64,000 bases of DNA from Erythrobacter colymbi (lineage in GTDB: Bacteria > Pseudomonadota > Alphaproteobacteria > Sphingomonadales > Sphingomonadaceae). Below are positions 16,121 to 25,284 of the stretch, piece by piece (positions within the stretch are counted from its first letter, which is position 1; each line of letters starts with the position of its first letter). The notes under the pieces are model-generated. The model ran no database searches, was not told where the DNA came from, and was given only the letters and a program-made list of their open reading frames with translations. The translations under genes were made by a program, and so were the position numbers. The stretch spans positions 1 to 64,000 of the forward strand of contig NZ_MUYK01000007.1 of assembly GCF_002155685.1 (NCBI RefSeq), in the 5' to 3' direction.

Positions 16121-19100
16121 CAGCGCCCCAGCCCGAGGAAGTCGAAGCTCGTCGCGTCGAACTTCATCCGCACCGCCGCGAACACGCCCTTGTCGGTGTT
16201 ACGCGCGGGGCCGAAATCGCCGTCGCGGAAGCCTTCGATGTTGTAGCCGACGGTGACGAGCATCCCTTCGACAGGCACCACGCCGATGGTCGGGCCATAG
16301 GCAAAGGTGCTCGCCTTGTCGGTGAGGTTGCTGCGCACCGTGGCGCTCGCGCCGATCTCGAAACGCTCGCCGATGCCGATGCGGGCGTCGCCGCCGACGA
16401 GCACCGCGGTGCCCTTGTATTCGGTGCCCTCGAACTGGTCGAGGCTGTGGCGCGCGCCGAGGAACAGCGCGAATTCGTGGCGGCGCACCTCGGCCCCGTC
16501 GACATGGCCGCGCGGCGAGAAATTGGCAGAGAAGCTGGCGACGAGGCGGCGCGCGGTGGCGTTGCCGTCCACCGTCAGCCCGGTGCGGCCCGCGCCGGCC
16601 GCGCCGATGCCGCCGATCTCGCCCGCAACCGCGCCGGTGATCCGGTCGCTGCGGAATTCGAGCCGGCCCAGCATGGCGAGCGGCGAGTTGTCGGGGCGAT
16701 GGGCAAAGCCGATGCTCGCGTCGATGATCTCGGCCTTGGCACCGCCCGCCGCTTCCGAGAGCGTCCAGGTGATGCCCGAGCCCACGAGACTGCCTTCGCC
16801 GAGCTGGCGGATCGCGCCGAGCAGCACGCCCTTGCGGTCCACGGTCTCGCCGTCGCGCACTTCGCCGCGCGCGGTGATGCTCCAGCGATCCTTGCGCCAG
16901 GCGGCGCCGAAGGTGGCGGCGGTGAAGTCCTCGAACAGCAGCCCGCCGGTGATCTGCCCGCCGCTCGCGGCCGGCTGGTCGGGGTTGACGAGGCCGCCCG
17001 CCGAGGGACGCCCACCGAGCGTGCGGTTGCCGTCGATCGTGGCGTCGATCGTCAGCGACGGGGACAGCTGGAGCGTCTGCGACAGGCCGAAGGCGGCGAA
17101 GCTGCGGGTGCCGTTCTCGCCGATGGTTTCTTCGCCGAGCGTGGTCGTCACCTGACCGCCCTGCCAAGGGGCGACCTCGATCCCGCCGCGCAGCTGGCGC
17201 GCGTTGAACTTCGCGCCGTCGGCGATTTCGTAGGTGCCGACGAGGCGCACGTCCTGCGTGATCGCATAGCGCACGCCGAGGCGGTGGCGGGCGGGCAGAT
17301 CGGCGCTCTCGGCCTTCTGCAGCGCGACGGCGGTGCCGGCGGACAGCTCGAGCTTGTTGTCGAACAGGCGCTGGGTCGCCCCCGCTTCCAGCACGGTCGA
17401 GGTGGCGGTGTTGCCATCGGCGAGGCGGTCGTTGAAATGAACGATGCCGAGCCGCAGGTTGGTGCTCTGGCGGGTCAGCGCCAGCTGCGCCTGCGCGGCG
17501 CGGCGGCGGGCGGCGTCGGTCAGGCTGTCGTCCTGCCACAGGCTGCCGATGACGCTCAGCTCGTCAGTGAGGAGCACGCGCCCGTCCACGCCCACCTTGC
17601 GGCGGCCGCGCTCGACCGCGTTCTGCTGGCCGATGCCGTAGTCCTCGTCGACCTGGCGGGCATAGGCGACAAGATCGATCTTGCCGGTCTGGTGCTGGAC
17701 TTCGGCGAGCCATGCGGTCGCTTCCGCGCCCTCGCGGCGGCTCATGCCGAATTCGGCGCGCACTTCGGTGTTGTCGCCGACGCGGGCGAGCAGATCGACC
17801 GCGCCCAGATCGGTGCGCTGTGCCTTGCCGTCGGGGCCGGCGAGGCCCGCGTCGCTGATCGCGCTCGCGCCGATGCGGATCGCGCCGTTCTCGCTCGTCC
17901 AGTCGGCGCGCGCGCCCGCGTTCCATTCGGCCTCGCCCGCGCCGTCGGTTTCGAACTCGATGACGATGAACTGCGGGTTCAAGTTCTCGTCGCGGCTGAG
18001 GACGGGGGCGGCGAAGCGGATCGTGCCGGCCAGCAGGTCGATGTCGTAATCGGTGAAGCGCGTCAGCACGCGGCTTTCGACGATCTGTTCGGGGCGGAAG
18101 CGGTCGCGCACCTCGATCGTCACCCGCTCGGAATTGGCGAGGATGCGGCGGCTCGCAAGGGAATAGGGGCCGGAGATGCCCTGACCCTGGATTTCCTGAC
18201 GCTGGAAGCGGCTGGCGATCTGCGCGGCGAAGCCCTGCGCCTTCACCCCGCCGAAGCGCGCCTCGCCCATCACGCCGGTGGCGGTGCGGTTGTAGTTCGC
18301 AAGACGTGTCTGGTTGAAGGCGGTCTGGAAGTCGCCATAAAGCGCGTAGAAGGTCGAGGTTTCGATGCGGACGTAGAGCTTTTCGCGGCTGGCGGCATCG
18401 AACTGGCGCGCCGAGGCGTCGCCGAACACGGTGTAATAGGCCTGCGGGTCGATCGCGCCGAGCACGCGGGCGTCCTCGCGCTGCTTGGCGCTGTCATAGG
18501 CGAGGGTGAGGAGATACTTCCCGAGCACCCGGCCCTTGGCATAGAGCGCGACGCGCGCGTCATCGCCCAGATCGCTGTCGAAGCGGCGGCTGCGCTCCAT
18601 GTTCTTCGCCACCGAGCGCGCGCCTACGGTGCCTTCGCCGAGGCCGATCAGCGTCCATTCGACATCGCCCGGCTCGATCCACGCTTCCAGTTCCTGACGG
18701 CGCTTGATGTCGCCATCGTCGAAGGTGAAGCCGAGGCGCAGCGAGCCGCTGACCATGGTCGGGGCGAGCTCGATCTTGGCGATCCCCTCGCTGCCGTCCA
18801 CCACCCAGCGCGCGGCCATCGGGGCCATGCCGGTGAGCTGGTTCAGCTGCTGGCGGTCGATCTGCTCGGCGCTCTGGTAGGGGGCGTTCAAGGTGAAGCT
18901 GCCCGAGATGCCTTCGCGCAGCGGGCGGTTGTTGCGATCGAGCACGCGGATCGCGATCACCGGGCGCGTGCGGCCATCGGCGACGAGGCTGGAGAGCGCG
19001 GGCAGGAATTCGACCTTGGCGGGCGCGCGGGTGAAGAACACCTCGCGGGTGAAGGTCTTGGAGACCTCGCCGAAGGAGTTGATGATCTGCGCTTCGAGCA

Positions 19101-21306
19101 CGGTCTTGTCGGTGAGCAGCGGCACGCCGCGCCACTGGCTGACGGCCCAGGTGCCCATCTCGGGGTTCTGCGTGCCTTCGAAGCTGAGCGGATCGGCAGG
19201 CTTGCCGTCGACGATCAGCTTCACCGTCTGGCCGAGGCGGTGACGCACCGCGACCTTGATCGCGGGCGCACGCGGGTTGGCATCGAGCGCGGGGGCGATG
19301 AAGCCGTCCTCGCCATCGCCGAGCGCGAGGTAATCGGTGATCGCGGGGCCGCCATCCTTGGGCGCATCCTTGGGCGCGTCCTTGGCGGTTTCCTTCGGGG
19401 TTTCAGCGGTTTCCGCCTTCGGTTCATCCTTCGCGGCAGGCGCGGCGAACTTCGTGCCTTCGGGCAGGACGGCGTGGAAATCGGCGACCACGAGGCTGCC
19501 GCCCTGGCCGATCGCAAAGCGCGAGATCGCGCTGCCGGCGCTGCGGGTGTTGCGGGTGCAATCGACGAAGCGGCCGCCCTCGGGTAGGGTCATGGGCGCG
19601 ACCTGCACCACGTGGGTGCCGGGGACGACGCCTTCGAAGTGGTAGCGGCCGTCGGCATCGGTGACGGCAAAGCTGCCGTCTTCGAGCATCACGCGCACGC
19701 CCGGAATCCCGCGGCGCTCGGCCTCGTCGAGGGTGCAGGCCCCGGCGGTGACGCGGCCGATGATGGTCATGCGGTCGGCAATGCCCTCGCGCTCGATATC
19801 GACCACGGCATTGGCGCGGACCGTGCGGCCCAGCGCGTCGCGCGCGACGGCGGTGTTGACCGCGCGGCCCGGAGGCGCATCAGCGCGCACGCTCATGGCG
19901 TAGGTGACTTTCACCGAGGTGCCCGCGGCCAGATCGCCCAGCGCGATGCCGATCACGCGGCCATCAGCCGAGGTGGTGACGGCATCGGGCACGCGCGCAC
20001 CGTTGACCCGCACCGAGCCCTTGCGCAGCCGCAGCCAAGGCGAGGGCATGTCGGTCAGCGCGACATCGCGGCGCACGCGCGCGGGGTCGGCGTTGCCGAT
20101 GGTGAGAGTGTAGAACACCATATCGCCCGGCTCGGCGCGGGTGCGCGAGACGGTTTTGGTGAGGACGAGATCGCCCGCGGGGCTGTCGACCGGAATGTCG
20201 ACCTCGAACGGGATCGGATTGTCGAGCACGAAGACATCGCCGAAGGAACCCTCGCGCACCACATAGGGCCGCCCGTCGGGCCGCAAGGCGCGGGCGATCA
20301 CCTCGCGCGGGGCGGTGGAGGGGGCGCTGTAGGGCACGGGCGGCTCGGCGACGAGGCGGAAGCGCCCTTGCGAGGTCAGCGGGAACCAGAATTCGCCCGG
20401 CCCCATCGGAACCGTGCGCCCTGCGCCATCGGTGATGGTCTGGCCGGTGACGACGCTCGATGGCCAGGCGGTAACGCCGTCCGAGGCGAACACGGTAGCG
20501 GGCGCGCCGGTATCGGCATTGATGAGGGTGACGCGCACGCCATCCACCGGCGCGCCGGTCTCGCTGTCGAACACCACGCCGAAGGGATCGACGAGCACGG
20601 TGAGGTCGGCCGAGACGAGCGTTGTCTCGCTGCCCGGACGCATGGCGGCGATGGTGATGCGCGAATCCGGGCCGACACTGAGGCGGCAGTCGCCCTGCGC
20701 CAGCGGCGGGGGGATGCGCAGCGTATCGATCACGCCGGCGAACACGCCGCTGTCCGGCGCGGTTTCGAACACGGTCTCGATCTCGCGGTCGCCCTCGGCC
20801 GAGGTAATGACGACGGTGATGCTTTCGATCACATTCGGATCGCGGTTCGCCTCGGCGGCGATGATCTCGAAGAACAGGGGCTCGCCGCCGCGCAGCTTGT
20901 CGGTCGGCTGTACGAGCGCGGTCGCGACCGTTCCGGTGGCGGGGGCGCCGGGCGTGGTGCTGGCGGTGGCATTGGCGCGCAGGAGATCGACCTGGCTGGT
21001 CGCATTGCCGCACAGCGGCGCACGGTAAAGCAGTTCGGCGCCCGAACCCGAGCCCGAAGCGCGGCGATAGGCGCGGATCGAGGGCGGGGTCGCAGGCGCG
21101 AGGGTCACATCGAAGCGCACCGGGTTGCTCGCGGTCCGCTGGCGCGAACCGTGAGCCTCCCAGGCAGCTTCGGCAATATTCGTGACGGTGCGCACCGAGG
21201 CGCCGTCCGTCGTTTGCGCGTGGGCTCCTCCCTGCGACAGGCCGAAAGGTAGCAGGGCTACCAGAACGGCTGCCGCGGCACGCCGCAAGGAGGAGCTAAC
21301 ACGCAA
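16120..21306 (-). CDS. Very large exported protein: DUF11 and Ig-like domains plus outer-membrane barrel-like C-terminus
   Basis: 1728 residues with a signal peptide (ending GGAHAQ). The N-terminal motif VTNIAEAAWEAHG...ASNPV is shared with the smaller genes of the operon. Two invasin/carboxypeptidase-regulatory-like segments follow (SETGAPVDGVRVTLIN, about 240; IPGVRVMLEDGSFAVTDADG, about 535), with a DUF11 module between them (about 385-480). A K/E/A/P-rich linker lies near 625-650. The C-terminal ~900 residues alternate polar and aromatic strands (YTVFGDASARQFDA, TFYALYGDFQTAFNQ) and end in FDFLGLGR, as outer-membrane beta-barrels do. It may be the outer-membrane anchor or exporter for the co-expressed DUF11 proteins. 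Confidence 0.72.
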   Translation of the reverse strand: MRVSSSLRRAAAAVLVALLPFGLSQGGAHAQTTDGASVRTVTNIAEAAWEAHGSRQRTASNPVRFDVTLAPATPPSIRAYRRASGSGSGAELLYRAPLCGNATSQVDLLRANATASTTPGAPATGTVATALVQPTDKLRGGEPLFFEIIAAEANRDPNVIESITVVITSAEGDREIETVFETAPDSGVFAGVIDTLRIPPPLAQGDCRLSVGPDSRITIAAMRPGSETTLVSADLTVLVDPFGVVFDSETGAPVDGVRVTLINADTGAPATVFASDGVTAWPSSVVTGQTITDGAGRTVPMGPGEFWFPLTSQGRFRLVAEPPVPYSAPSTAPREVIARALRPDGRPYVVREGSFGDVFVLDNPIPFEVDIPVDSPAGDLVLTKTVSRTRAEPGDMVFYTLTIGNADPARVRRDVALTDMPSPWLRLRKGSVRVNGARVPDAVTTSADGRVIGIALGDLAAGTSVKVTYAMSVRADAPPGRAVNTAVARDALGRTVRANAVVDIEREGIADRMTIIGRVTAGACTLDEAERRGIPGVRVMLEDGSFAVTDADGRYHFEGVVPGTHVVQVAPMTLPEGGRFVDCTRNTRSAGSAISRFAIGQGGSLVVADFHAVLPEGTKFAAPAAKDEPKAETAETPKETAKDAPKDAPKDGGPAITDYLALGDGEDGFIAPALDANPRAPAIKVAVRHRLGQTVKLIVDGKPADPLSFEGTQNPEMGTWAVSQWRGVPLLTDKTVLEAQIINSFGEVSKTFTREVFFTRAPAKVEFLPALSSLVADGRTRPVIAIRVLDRNNRPLREGISGSFTLNAPYQSAEQIDRQQLNQLTGMAPMAARWVVDGSEGIAKIELAPTMVSGSLRLGFTFDDGDIKRRQELEAWIEPGDVEWTLIGLGEGTVGARSVAKNMERSRRFDSDLGDDARVALYAKGRVLGKYLLTLAYDSAKQREDARVLGAIDPQAYYTVFGDASARQFDAASREKLYVRIETSTFYALYGDFQTAFNQTRLANYNRTATGVMGEARFGGVKAQGFAAQIASRFQRQEIQGQGISGPYSLASRRILANSERVTIEVRDRFRPEQIVESRVLTRFTDYDIDLLAGTIRFAAPVLSRDENLNPQFIVIEFETDGAGEAEWNAGARADWTSENGAIRIGASAISDAGLAGPDGKAQRTDLGAVDLLARVGDNTEVRAEFGMSRREGAEATAWLAEVQHQTGKIDLVAYARQVDEDYGIGQQNAVERGRRKVGVDGRVLLTDELSVIGSLWQDDSLTDAARRRAAQAQLALTRQSTNLRLGIVHFNDRLADGNTATSTVLEAGATQRLFDNKLELSAGTAVALQKAESADLPARHRLGVRYAITQDVRLVGTYEIADGAKFNARQLRGGIEVAPWQGGQVTTTLGEETIGENGTRSFAAFGLSQTLQLSPSLTIDATIDGNRTLGGRPSAGGLVNPDQPAASGGQITGGLLFEDFTAATFGAAWRKDRWSITARGEVRDGETVDRKGVLLGAIRQLGEGSLVGSGITWTLSEAAGGAKAEIIDASIGFAHRPDNSPLAMLGRLEFRSDRITGAVAGEIGGIGAAGAGRTGLTVDGNATARRLVASFSANFSPRGHVDGAEVRRHEFALFLGARHSLDQFEGTEYKGTAVLVGGDARIGIGERFEIGASATVRSNLTDKASTFAYGPTIGVVPVEGMLVTVGYNIEGFRDGDFGPARNTDKGVFAAVRMKFDATSFDFLGLGR

Positions 21307-21327
21307 GACCTAAGTCCCGATCAAATC

Positions 21328-22374
21328 TTACTTGATCAAAACCTGGAAGTAGAGCGAACGGGTCTGGCCCGCCGCCACGTCGCTCAGCGCGCCCGTGATA
21401 CGGTCGCGGCCGCTGACGCCGCCATTGGCCGTGAACGTGCCGCCAGCGGTGCCGCCGGTGCAGGTCGCGTTGCCGTTGACGAAGATCCCGAAGGCCGAGC
21501 TGTAGGTCACATCGGCCGGCAGATCGTCGATCAGGCTGACGTTGGTGGCGGTTGCTGCACCCGCAGCGTTCGCCACGGTGATGCAGTATTCGACCGTCGC
21601 GCCCGGAATCGCCTTGGGGTTGGTCGCCCCGTTGACGGGATCGTTCACCACGCGGCTGGTCTTGGCGAGGGTCAGAACCGCGCCCGAGACGGTGTAACGG
21701 CCCTGGGCCGAGAACGCGCCGTCATTGGCCGCATCCGAGACGCCCGCGCCGTCGAACAGCACGGTGTCGATGCCCGCGGTGTTCGCGCCCGAGGTCGCCA
21801 GCAGGCGCGAGCCGAGCGTGCCCGCCGTGCCAGCACCGTGCGCAGCCGCAGTCAGGGCGACGTCGAAGTTGTCGCCGTTCACCGCGTTGATGCTGATGTC
21901 GGAGACGACCAGCACCGCGACAACCGCATCGGCAGCGACTTCGTCGAGGTAGGTGATCGCACCGGCGGTCAGTTCGTTCGAATCGAGCTGACGGTTGCCG
22001 TTGGTATCGCGGAAGATGCGGATATTGCTGATGTTTGCCGCCGTGCCGCTGCGCAGCGCAGTGGTCAGCGCAAGGTCGGTGGTGCTGTTCGACAGGTTCG
22101 TCACGTCGAAGGCCAGGACGCGGTTGGTCTGGTTCGGCGAGACGCTGACGGGGGTGGTGATCGCGTTCACAGTCACGTTGACGCGCTGGTCGACGGTGAA
22201 GCTGTTGGACGCGGTCTGGGTGTTCTGGGCGACGCCGTTAACGTTGAAGCTGACGGAGACGTTGTTGGTGATGGTCGTGCCCGCCGTGGTCCCTGCGGCC
22301 ATAGCGGGGGCGCTGGACATCGCGACGAGCGCAAACGCGCTCACCGCACCCAGCAATTGCTTGGTGGTCTTCAT
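21328..22374 (-). CDS. Exported DUF11-like surface protein, 348 aa
   Basis: A signal peptide ends APAMAAG. The mature protein starts TTAGTTITNNVSVSFN and then has a SNSFTVDQRVNVTV strand pattern, an N-terminal module shared with the 329-residue protein upstream. The middle has a calcium-loop-like DTNGNRQLDSNEL. The C-terminus (about 235-348) is a DUF11 module containing DPVNGATNPKAIPGATVEYC, very close to the one in the 644-residue gene. It lies 21 bp upstream of the 1728-residue gene, same strand. The protein is acidic and beta-rich. It probably is a secreted or surface-bound structural component. Confidence 0.72.
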   Translation of the reverse strand: MKTTKQLLGAVSAFALVAMSSAPAMAAGTTAGTTITNNVSVSFNVNGVAQNTQTASNSFTVDQRVNVTVNAITTPVSVSPNQTNRVLAFDVTNLSNSTTDLALTTALRSGTAANISNIRIFRDTNGNRQLDSNELTAGAITYLDEVAADAVVAVLVVSDISINAVNGDNFDVALTAAAHGAGTAGTLGSRLLATSGANTAGIDTVLFDGAGVSDAANDGAFSAQGRYTVSGAVLTLAKTSRVVNDPVNGATNPKAIPGATVEYCITVANAAGAATATNVSLIDDLPADVTYSSAFGIFVNGNATCTGGTAGGTFTANGGVSGRDRITGALSDVAAGQTRSLYFQVLIK

Positions 22375-22445
22375 GGTACTGGTCCCGAGTGTTAGCCCCG
22401 CGTGATTGGTCCCGCCCGCGGGGCGTGGCGGTTATCGTCCGCCGG

Positions 22446-22937
22446 TCAGCGGATGATGGCTGGATAGGAGAGCCGCCCCTTCTGCCCGGGGGCGATGCTC
22501 GCCAGCACCCAGCGGACGTGTGTCACGTCGGACTGGGTGGCGGGACGCGTGGTCCCGTCGGAATTGGTGATGGTGAGCGCGGCAAGCTTGCCGAAGCTCT
22601 TGCCGCCATCGACCGACACGTCGAGCGCCGGATCGGCATCGGGCGCGAGACGGACAGCTTCGGGAACCGGGTTGTTGAGCACGATGTTGGTCGCCGCCTC
22701 GGTCCCGGTGTTGGTGTAGTCGGTATAGAGCAGCAGCCGGTCACCCGGCACGATCGTTTCGGGATCGACGAGCTCGACGCTCTGCTTGCCGCTGGCGTCG
22801 GTCACGGTCTTCTCGACCTTGATGCCGCTATCGAAGGCCATGCCGCTGGGGGCGCCCTTCGCCGCGAGCGGCAGAGTTGGAACGGCCAGCGCCGCGGCGG
22901 CGGCGCAGGTCAGGAGAAGTTTGGCGAAAGGCTTCAT
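22446..22937 (-). CDS. Small exported DUF11-like protein, 163 aa
   Basis: The signal peptide is about 1-25 (LPLAAKG). The remainder is a single DUF11-type beta-sandwich: KVEKTVTDASGKQSVEL, then PGDRLLLYTDYTNTGTEAA and NIVLNNPVPEAVRL. The end, PGQKGRLSYPAIIR, matches the closing strand of the other modules in this operon. It sits between the 329- and 348-residue genes, with gaps of 59 and 71 bp. As a one-domain subunit it could be a polymerising or capping component. No catalytic motif is visible. Confidence 0.7.
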   Translation of the reverse strand: MKPFAKLLLTCAAAAALAVPTLPLAAKGAPSGMAFDSGIKVEKTVTDASGKQSVELVDPETIVPGDRLLLYTDYTNTGTEAATNIVLNNPVPEAVRLAPDADPALDVSVDGGKSFGKLAALTITNSDGTTRPATQSDVTHVRWVLASIAPGQKGRLSYPAIIR

Positions 22938-22996
22938 GGTCTGGTCCCCGATGAATCTTTATGTTGTTGATGTGGCGTCAGGATTTGGCGGTCGGT

Positions 22997-23986
22997 CTAG
23001 TTGTCGATGGTCACCTTGAAGGTCACCGCGCGGCGCGATCCGGCCGGCGCATCGCCGATCGTGACGCTGATGCCGTCGGTATTGGAGGCGGTGCCCGCGT
23101 CGGCATCGGCCGTGTCGGTCAGCCCGCCCGCATCGAGCGCGAGCGAGCCGGGGACGTAGGTCGTCCCGGCCGGAATGATGTCGGTCACCACCAGGTTGGC
23201 GACGCTGCCGCTGCCGCTGACATTCGCCTCGATGGTGAAGGTCGCGGTCGCGCCCGGCACGGCGCTAGTGCCGCCGAAGGGATCGCGCAGGCTCACCGAC
23301 TTGACGAGCTGGACGCTGGCGACCGCGCTGACGAGCGCGCCGCGTGCGGTGGCGAGCGCGCCGGTCGTCCCGACCACCGCATCGCTGCCGTCCACTCCCG
23401 CGCCCGCGAAGGTGGTGCCGGGTGCGCCGGTGCCGGTCACGGCCTGCGCGCCGAGCGCGACATTGCTGGTCTGGCCGTCAGTCGCGCCATCGGGCACGGT
23501 GACGAGGACGAACACGGTCAGGCGCGCATCGGCGGCGAGCACCGGAGTGGTGAGCGGGGTGGTGAGGATCTGGTCGACGCCGTCCTCGTAGGTGCCGTTG
23601 TTGTTGCTATCGATTGCAACTGCGCGAATCGTGACGTCGAAATCATTGCCGGCGACGGCGGCATCGGGCGTGAGGCGGAAGGCTTCCGGGCCATTGCCCT
23701 GGTTGGTGAGTTCGAAGGTGAGCACCGCATCGCCGCGGCGCGCCGAGATCGGACCGGTGTCGAGCGAGGTCACGGTCACGTCGAGCAGTTCGTCGACGCG
23801 CACGGTGACCGTGTTCGAATTGACGGTGCGCGGCGTGCCGGCCTCGTCGAATTCCGCGGTCGCGGTGTTCTTGATGAGGGTACCTGCGGTCACGCCTTCG
23901 GCAAGCGCGGGCGCGGCATAGCCGGCCAGCATGGCGGGAGCGATGATCGTGGCGAACGAAGCGTAAAAGCGAGCATGTGTTGTCAT
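22997..23986 (-). CDS. Exported DUF11-like surface protein, 329 aa, first gene of the operon
   Basis: The signal peptide ends AAPALAE. The N-terminal module (AGTLIKNTATAEFDEAG...SNTVTVRVDELLDVTV) is the same type as in the 348-residue protein. EF-hand-like DSNNNGTYEDGVD (about 126-138) suggests calcium binding. The last ~110 residues are a DUF11 module (SVSLRDPFGGTSAVPGATAT ... VVTDIIPAGTTYVPGS). As the first gene of five it should carry the operon promoter in 23987-24091, where a CtrA-like sequence is found. Confidence 0.72.
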   Translation of the reverse strand: MTTHARFYASFATIIAPAMLAGYAAPALAEGVTAGTLIKNTATAEFDEAGTPRTVNSNTVTVRVDELLDVTVTSLDTGPISARRGDAVLTFELTNQGNGPEAFRLTPDAAVAGNDFDVTIRAVAIDSNNNGTYEDGVDQILTTPLTTPVLAADARLTVFVLVTVPDGATDGQTSNVALGAQAVTGTGAPGTTFAGAGVDGSDAVVGTTGALATARGALVSAVASVQLVKSVSLRDPFGGTSAVPGATATFTIEANVSGSGSVANLVVTDIIPAGTTYVPGSLALDAGGLTDTADADAGTASNTDGISVTIGDAPAGSRRAVTFKVTIDN

Positions 23987-24011
23987 GCTCAGGGCAACTA
24001 CGGAAAAATGG

Positions 24012-24029
24012 TTAGCAACTCGTTAGCCA
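24012..24029 (-). promoter_or_regulatory. CtrA-like motif upstream of the DUF11 operon
   Basis: TTAGCAACTCGTTAGCCAT has two TTAG half-sites separated by exactly 7 bp. The CtrA consensus is TTAA-N7-TTAA, with a TTAACCAT half-site. Both half-sites here differ by A to G. It lies 26-43 bp upstream of the ATG at 23986. Confidence 0.3.
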
Positions 24030-24091
24030 TGTCCCGCCCTTTTCTAACTTTGGATAGGAACCTGCTTGGTGATTATCCCGATTTGATCCCA

Positions 24092-24511
24092 TCAAACGGC
24101 AAACAGGTTAGCCGGGTTAGCGAACGCCTTGAACTCGAGCGCATTGCCCGAAGGATCGCGCAGGAACATCGTCGCCTGTTCGCCGGGCTGGCCCCTGAAG
24201 CGGATGGTCGGGGCGATCACGAACTCGCAGCCGCCCGCGCGAAGCCGCTCGGCCAGCGCCTCCCACGCTTCCATCGTCAGTACCAGCCCGAAGTGGGGGA
24301 CAGGCACGCCGTGGCCATCGACATGGTTGCTGGCACGGTCGCCCGCCTGTCCGGGCGCGAGGTGGGCGACGATCTGGTGGCCGTGGAAATCGAAATCGAC
24401 CCACTCCTCGCTCGACCGGCCCTCGGCGCAGCCCATCACTTCGCCGTAGAACCGGCGCGCGGCGGCGAGGTCATCGACCGGGAAGGCGAGGTGGAAGGGG
24501 GGCAGGGTCAT
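24092..24511 (-). CDS. VOC family (glyoxalase/dioxygenase superfamily) protein
   Basis: A 139-residue single VOC-fold protein with two beta-alpha-beta-beta-beta units. Potential metal ligands are H8 in [10 protein letters not shown]62-H66 region (SNHVDGHG) and E121 in [10 protein letters not shown]. It is close in layout to small dioxygenase-like VOC proteins that are often annotated as glyoxalase. The substrate is unknown. It stands alone between the surface operon and a divergent GST gene. Confidence 0.8.
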   Translation of the reverse strand: MTLPPFHLAFPVDDLAAARRFYGEVMGCAEGRSSEEWVDFDFHGHQIVAHLAPGQAGDRASNHVDGHGVPVPHFGLVLTMEAWEALAERLRAGGCEFVIAPTIRFRGQPGEQATMFLRDPSGNALEFKAFANPANLFAV

Positions 24512-24621
24512 TTGCGCAAACTCCTTGTGACCGCCGCCCGATAACCCGTTCAGCCTCGACAGTGCCAGTCTGAATTCCTAGGGGAGCGGCATAACCCGTC
24601 TCGCAGGTGGAGCGCAGACCC

Positions 24622-25284
24622 ATGAAACTCATCATCGGCAACAAGAACTATTCCAGCTGGTCGTTGCGCGGCTGGCTCGCGGTCAAGCAGTCGGGGCTGC
24701 ATTTCGACGAGCTGACCGTGCCGATCATGGGCGAGGAGTGGGACCGGCTGAAGCACGACATGGGCGAGGTGCAGCCCTCCAGCGGCAAGGTGCCGATCCT
24801 GTGGGATGGCGACACGGTGGTGTGGGACAGCCTCGCGATCCTCGAATACTGCGCCGACAAGGTCGGGCGCGAGCGCTTCTGGCCCAAGGACGAGACCGCG
24901 CGCGGCATGGCCCGCGCGATGGTCGCCGAGATGCACTCGGGCTACCAGTCGCTGCGCCGCGAACTGCCGATGAACATCCGCCGCCGGGTGGAATTGCCCG
25001 GCCTCACCGAGACCACCCGCCACGATATCGTGCGCATCCTCACCCTGTGGGCCGAAGCCCGCGCGCGCCATGGCAGCGCGGGGCCTTACCTGTTCGGAAC
25101 TTTCGGGGCGGCCGACATCTTCTACGCTCCGGTGGTGACGCGTTTCGTCACCTACGGCATCGGCGTCCCCGGTTTCGCGCAGGCCTATATGCAGGCGATC
25201 TGCGAGCACGACTGGATGCGCGAATGGATCGAGGCGGCGGAGCACGAGGAATGGGTGATCGAGCAGTACGAGGTGGTCGCATGA
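24622..25284 (+). CDS. Glutathione S-transferase family protein
   Basis: A 220-residue protein. The thioredoxin-like N-terminal domain starts MKLIIGNKNYSSWSLRGWL, where the NYSSWS loop supplies the likely catalytic serine/tyrosine. SSGKVPILWDGDTVVWDSLAI holds the cis-proline (VP) and the glutathione-binding DS pair. The alpha-helical C-terminal domain spans about 90-220. Start 24622 is chosen over an upstream in-frame start because it gives the canonical MKLIIG beginning. It overlaps the S1/P1 nuclease gene by ATGA, so the two are co-transcribed. Confidence 0.88.
   Translation: MKLIIGNKNYSSWSLRGWLAVKQSGLHFDELTVPIMGEEWDRLKHDMGEVQPSSGKVPILWDGDTVVWDSLAILEYCADKVGRERFWPKDETARGMARAMVAEMHSGYQSLRRELPMNIRRRVELPGLTETTRHDIVRILTLWAEARARHGSAGPYLFGTFGAADIFYAPVVTRFVTYGIGVPGFAQAYMQAICEHDWMREWIEAAEHEEWVIEQYEVVA

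Noticed and set aside
16447..19587. Long plus-strand open frame (1046 codons) opposite the 1728-residue gene
   Set aside because: It lies fully antisense to a gene with a signal peptide and clear domains. It shows no known motif and is a codon-bias shadow of GC-rich coding.
24107..24121. Paired GTTAGC words in the end of the VOC gene
   Set aside because: They lie within coding sequence and the spacing between TTAG words is 5 bp, not 7, so they do not fit a CtrA box.
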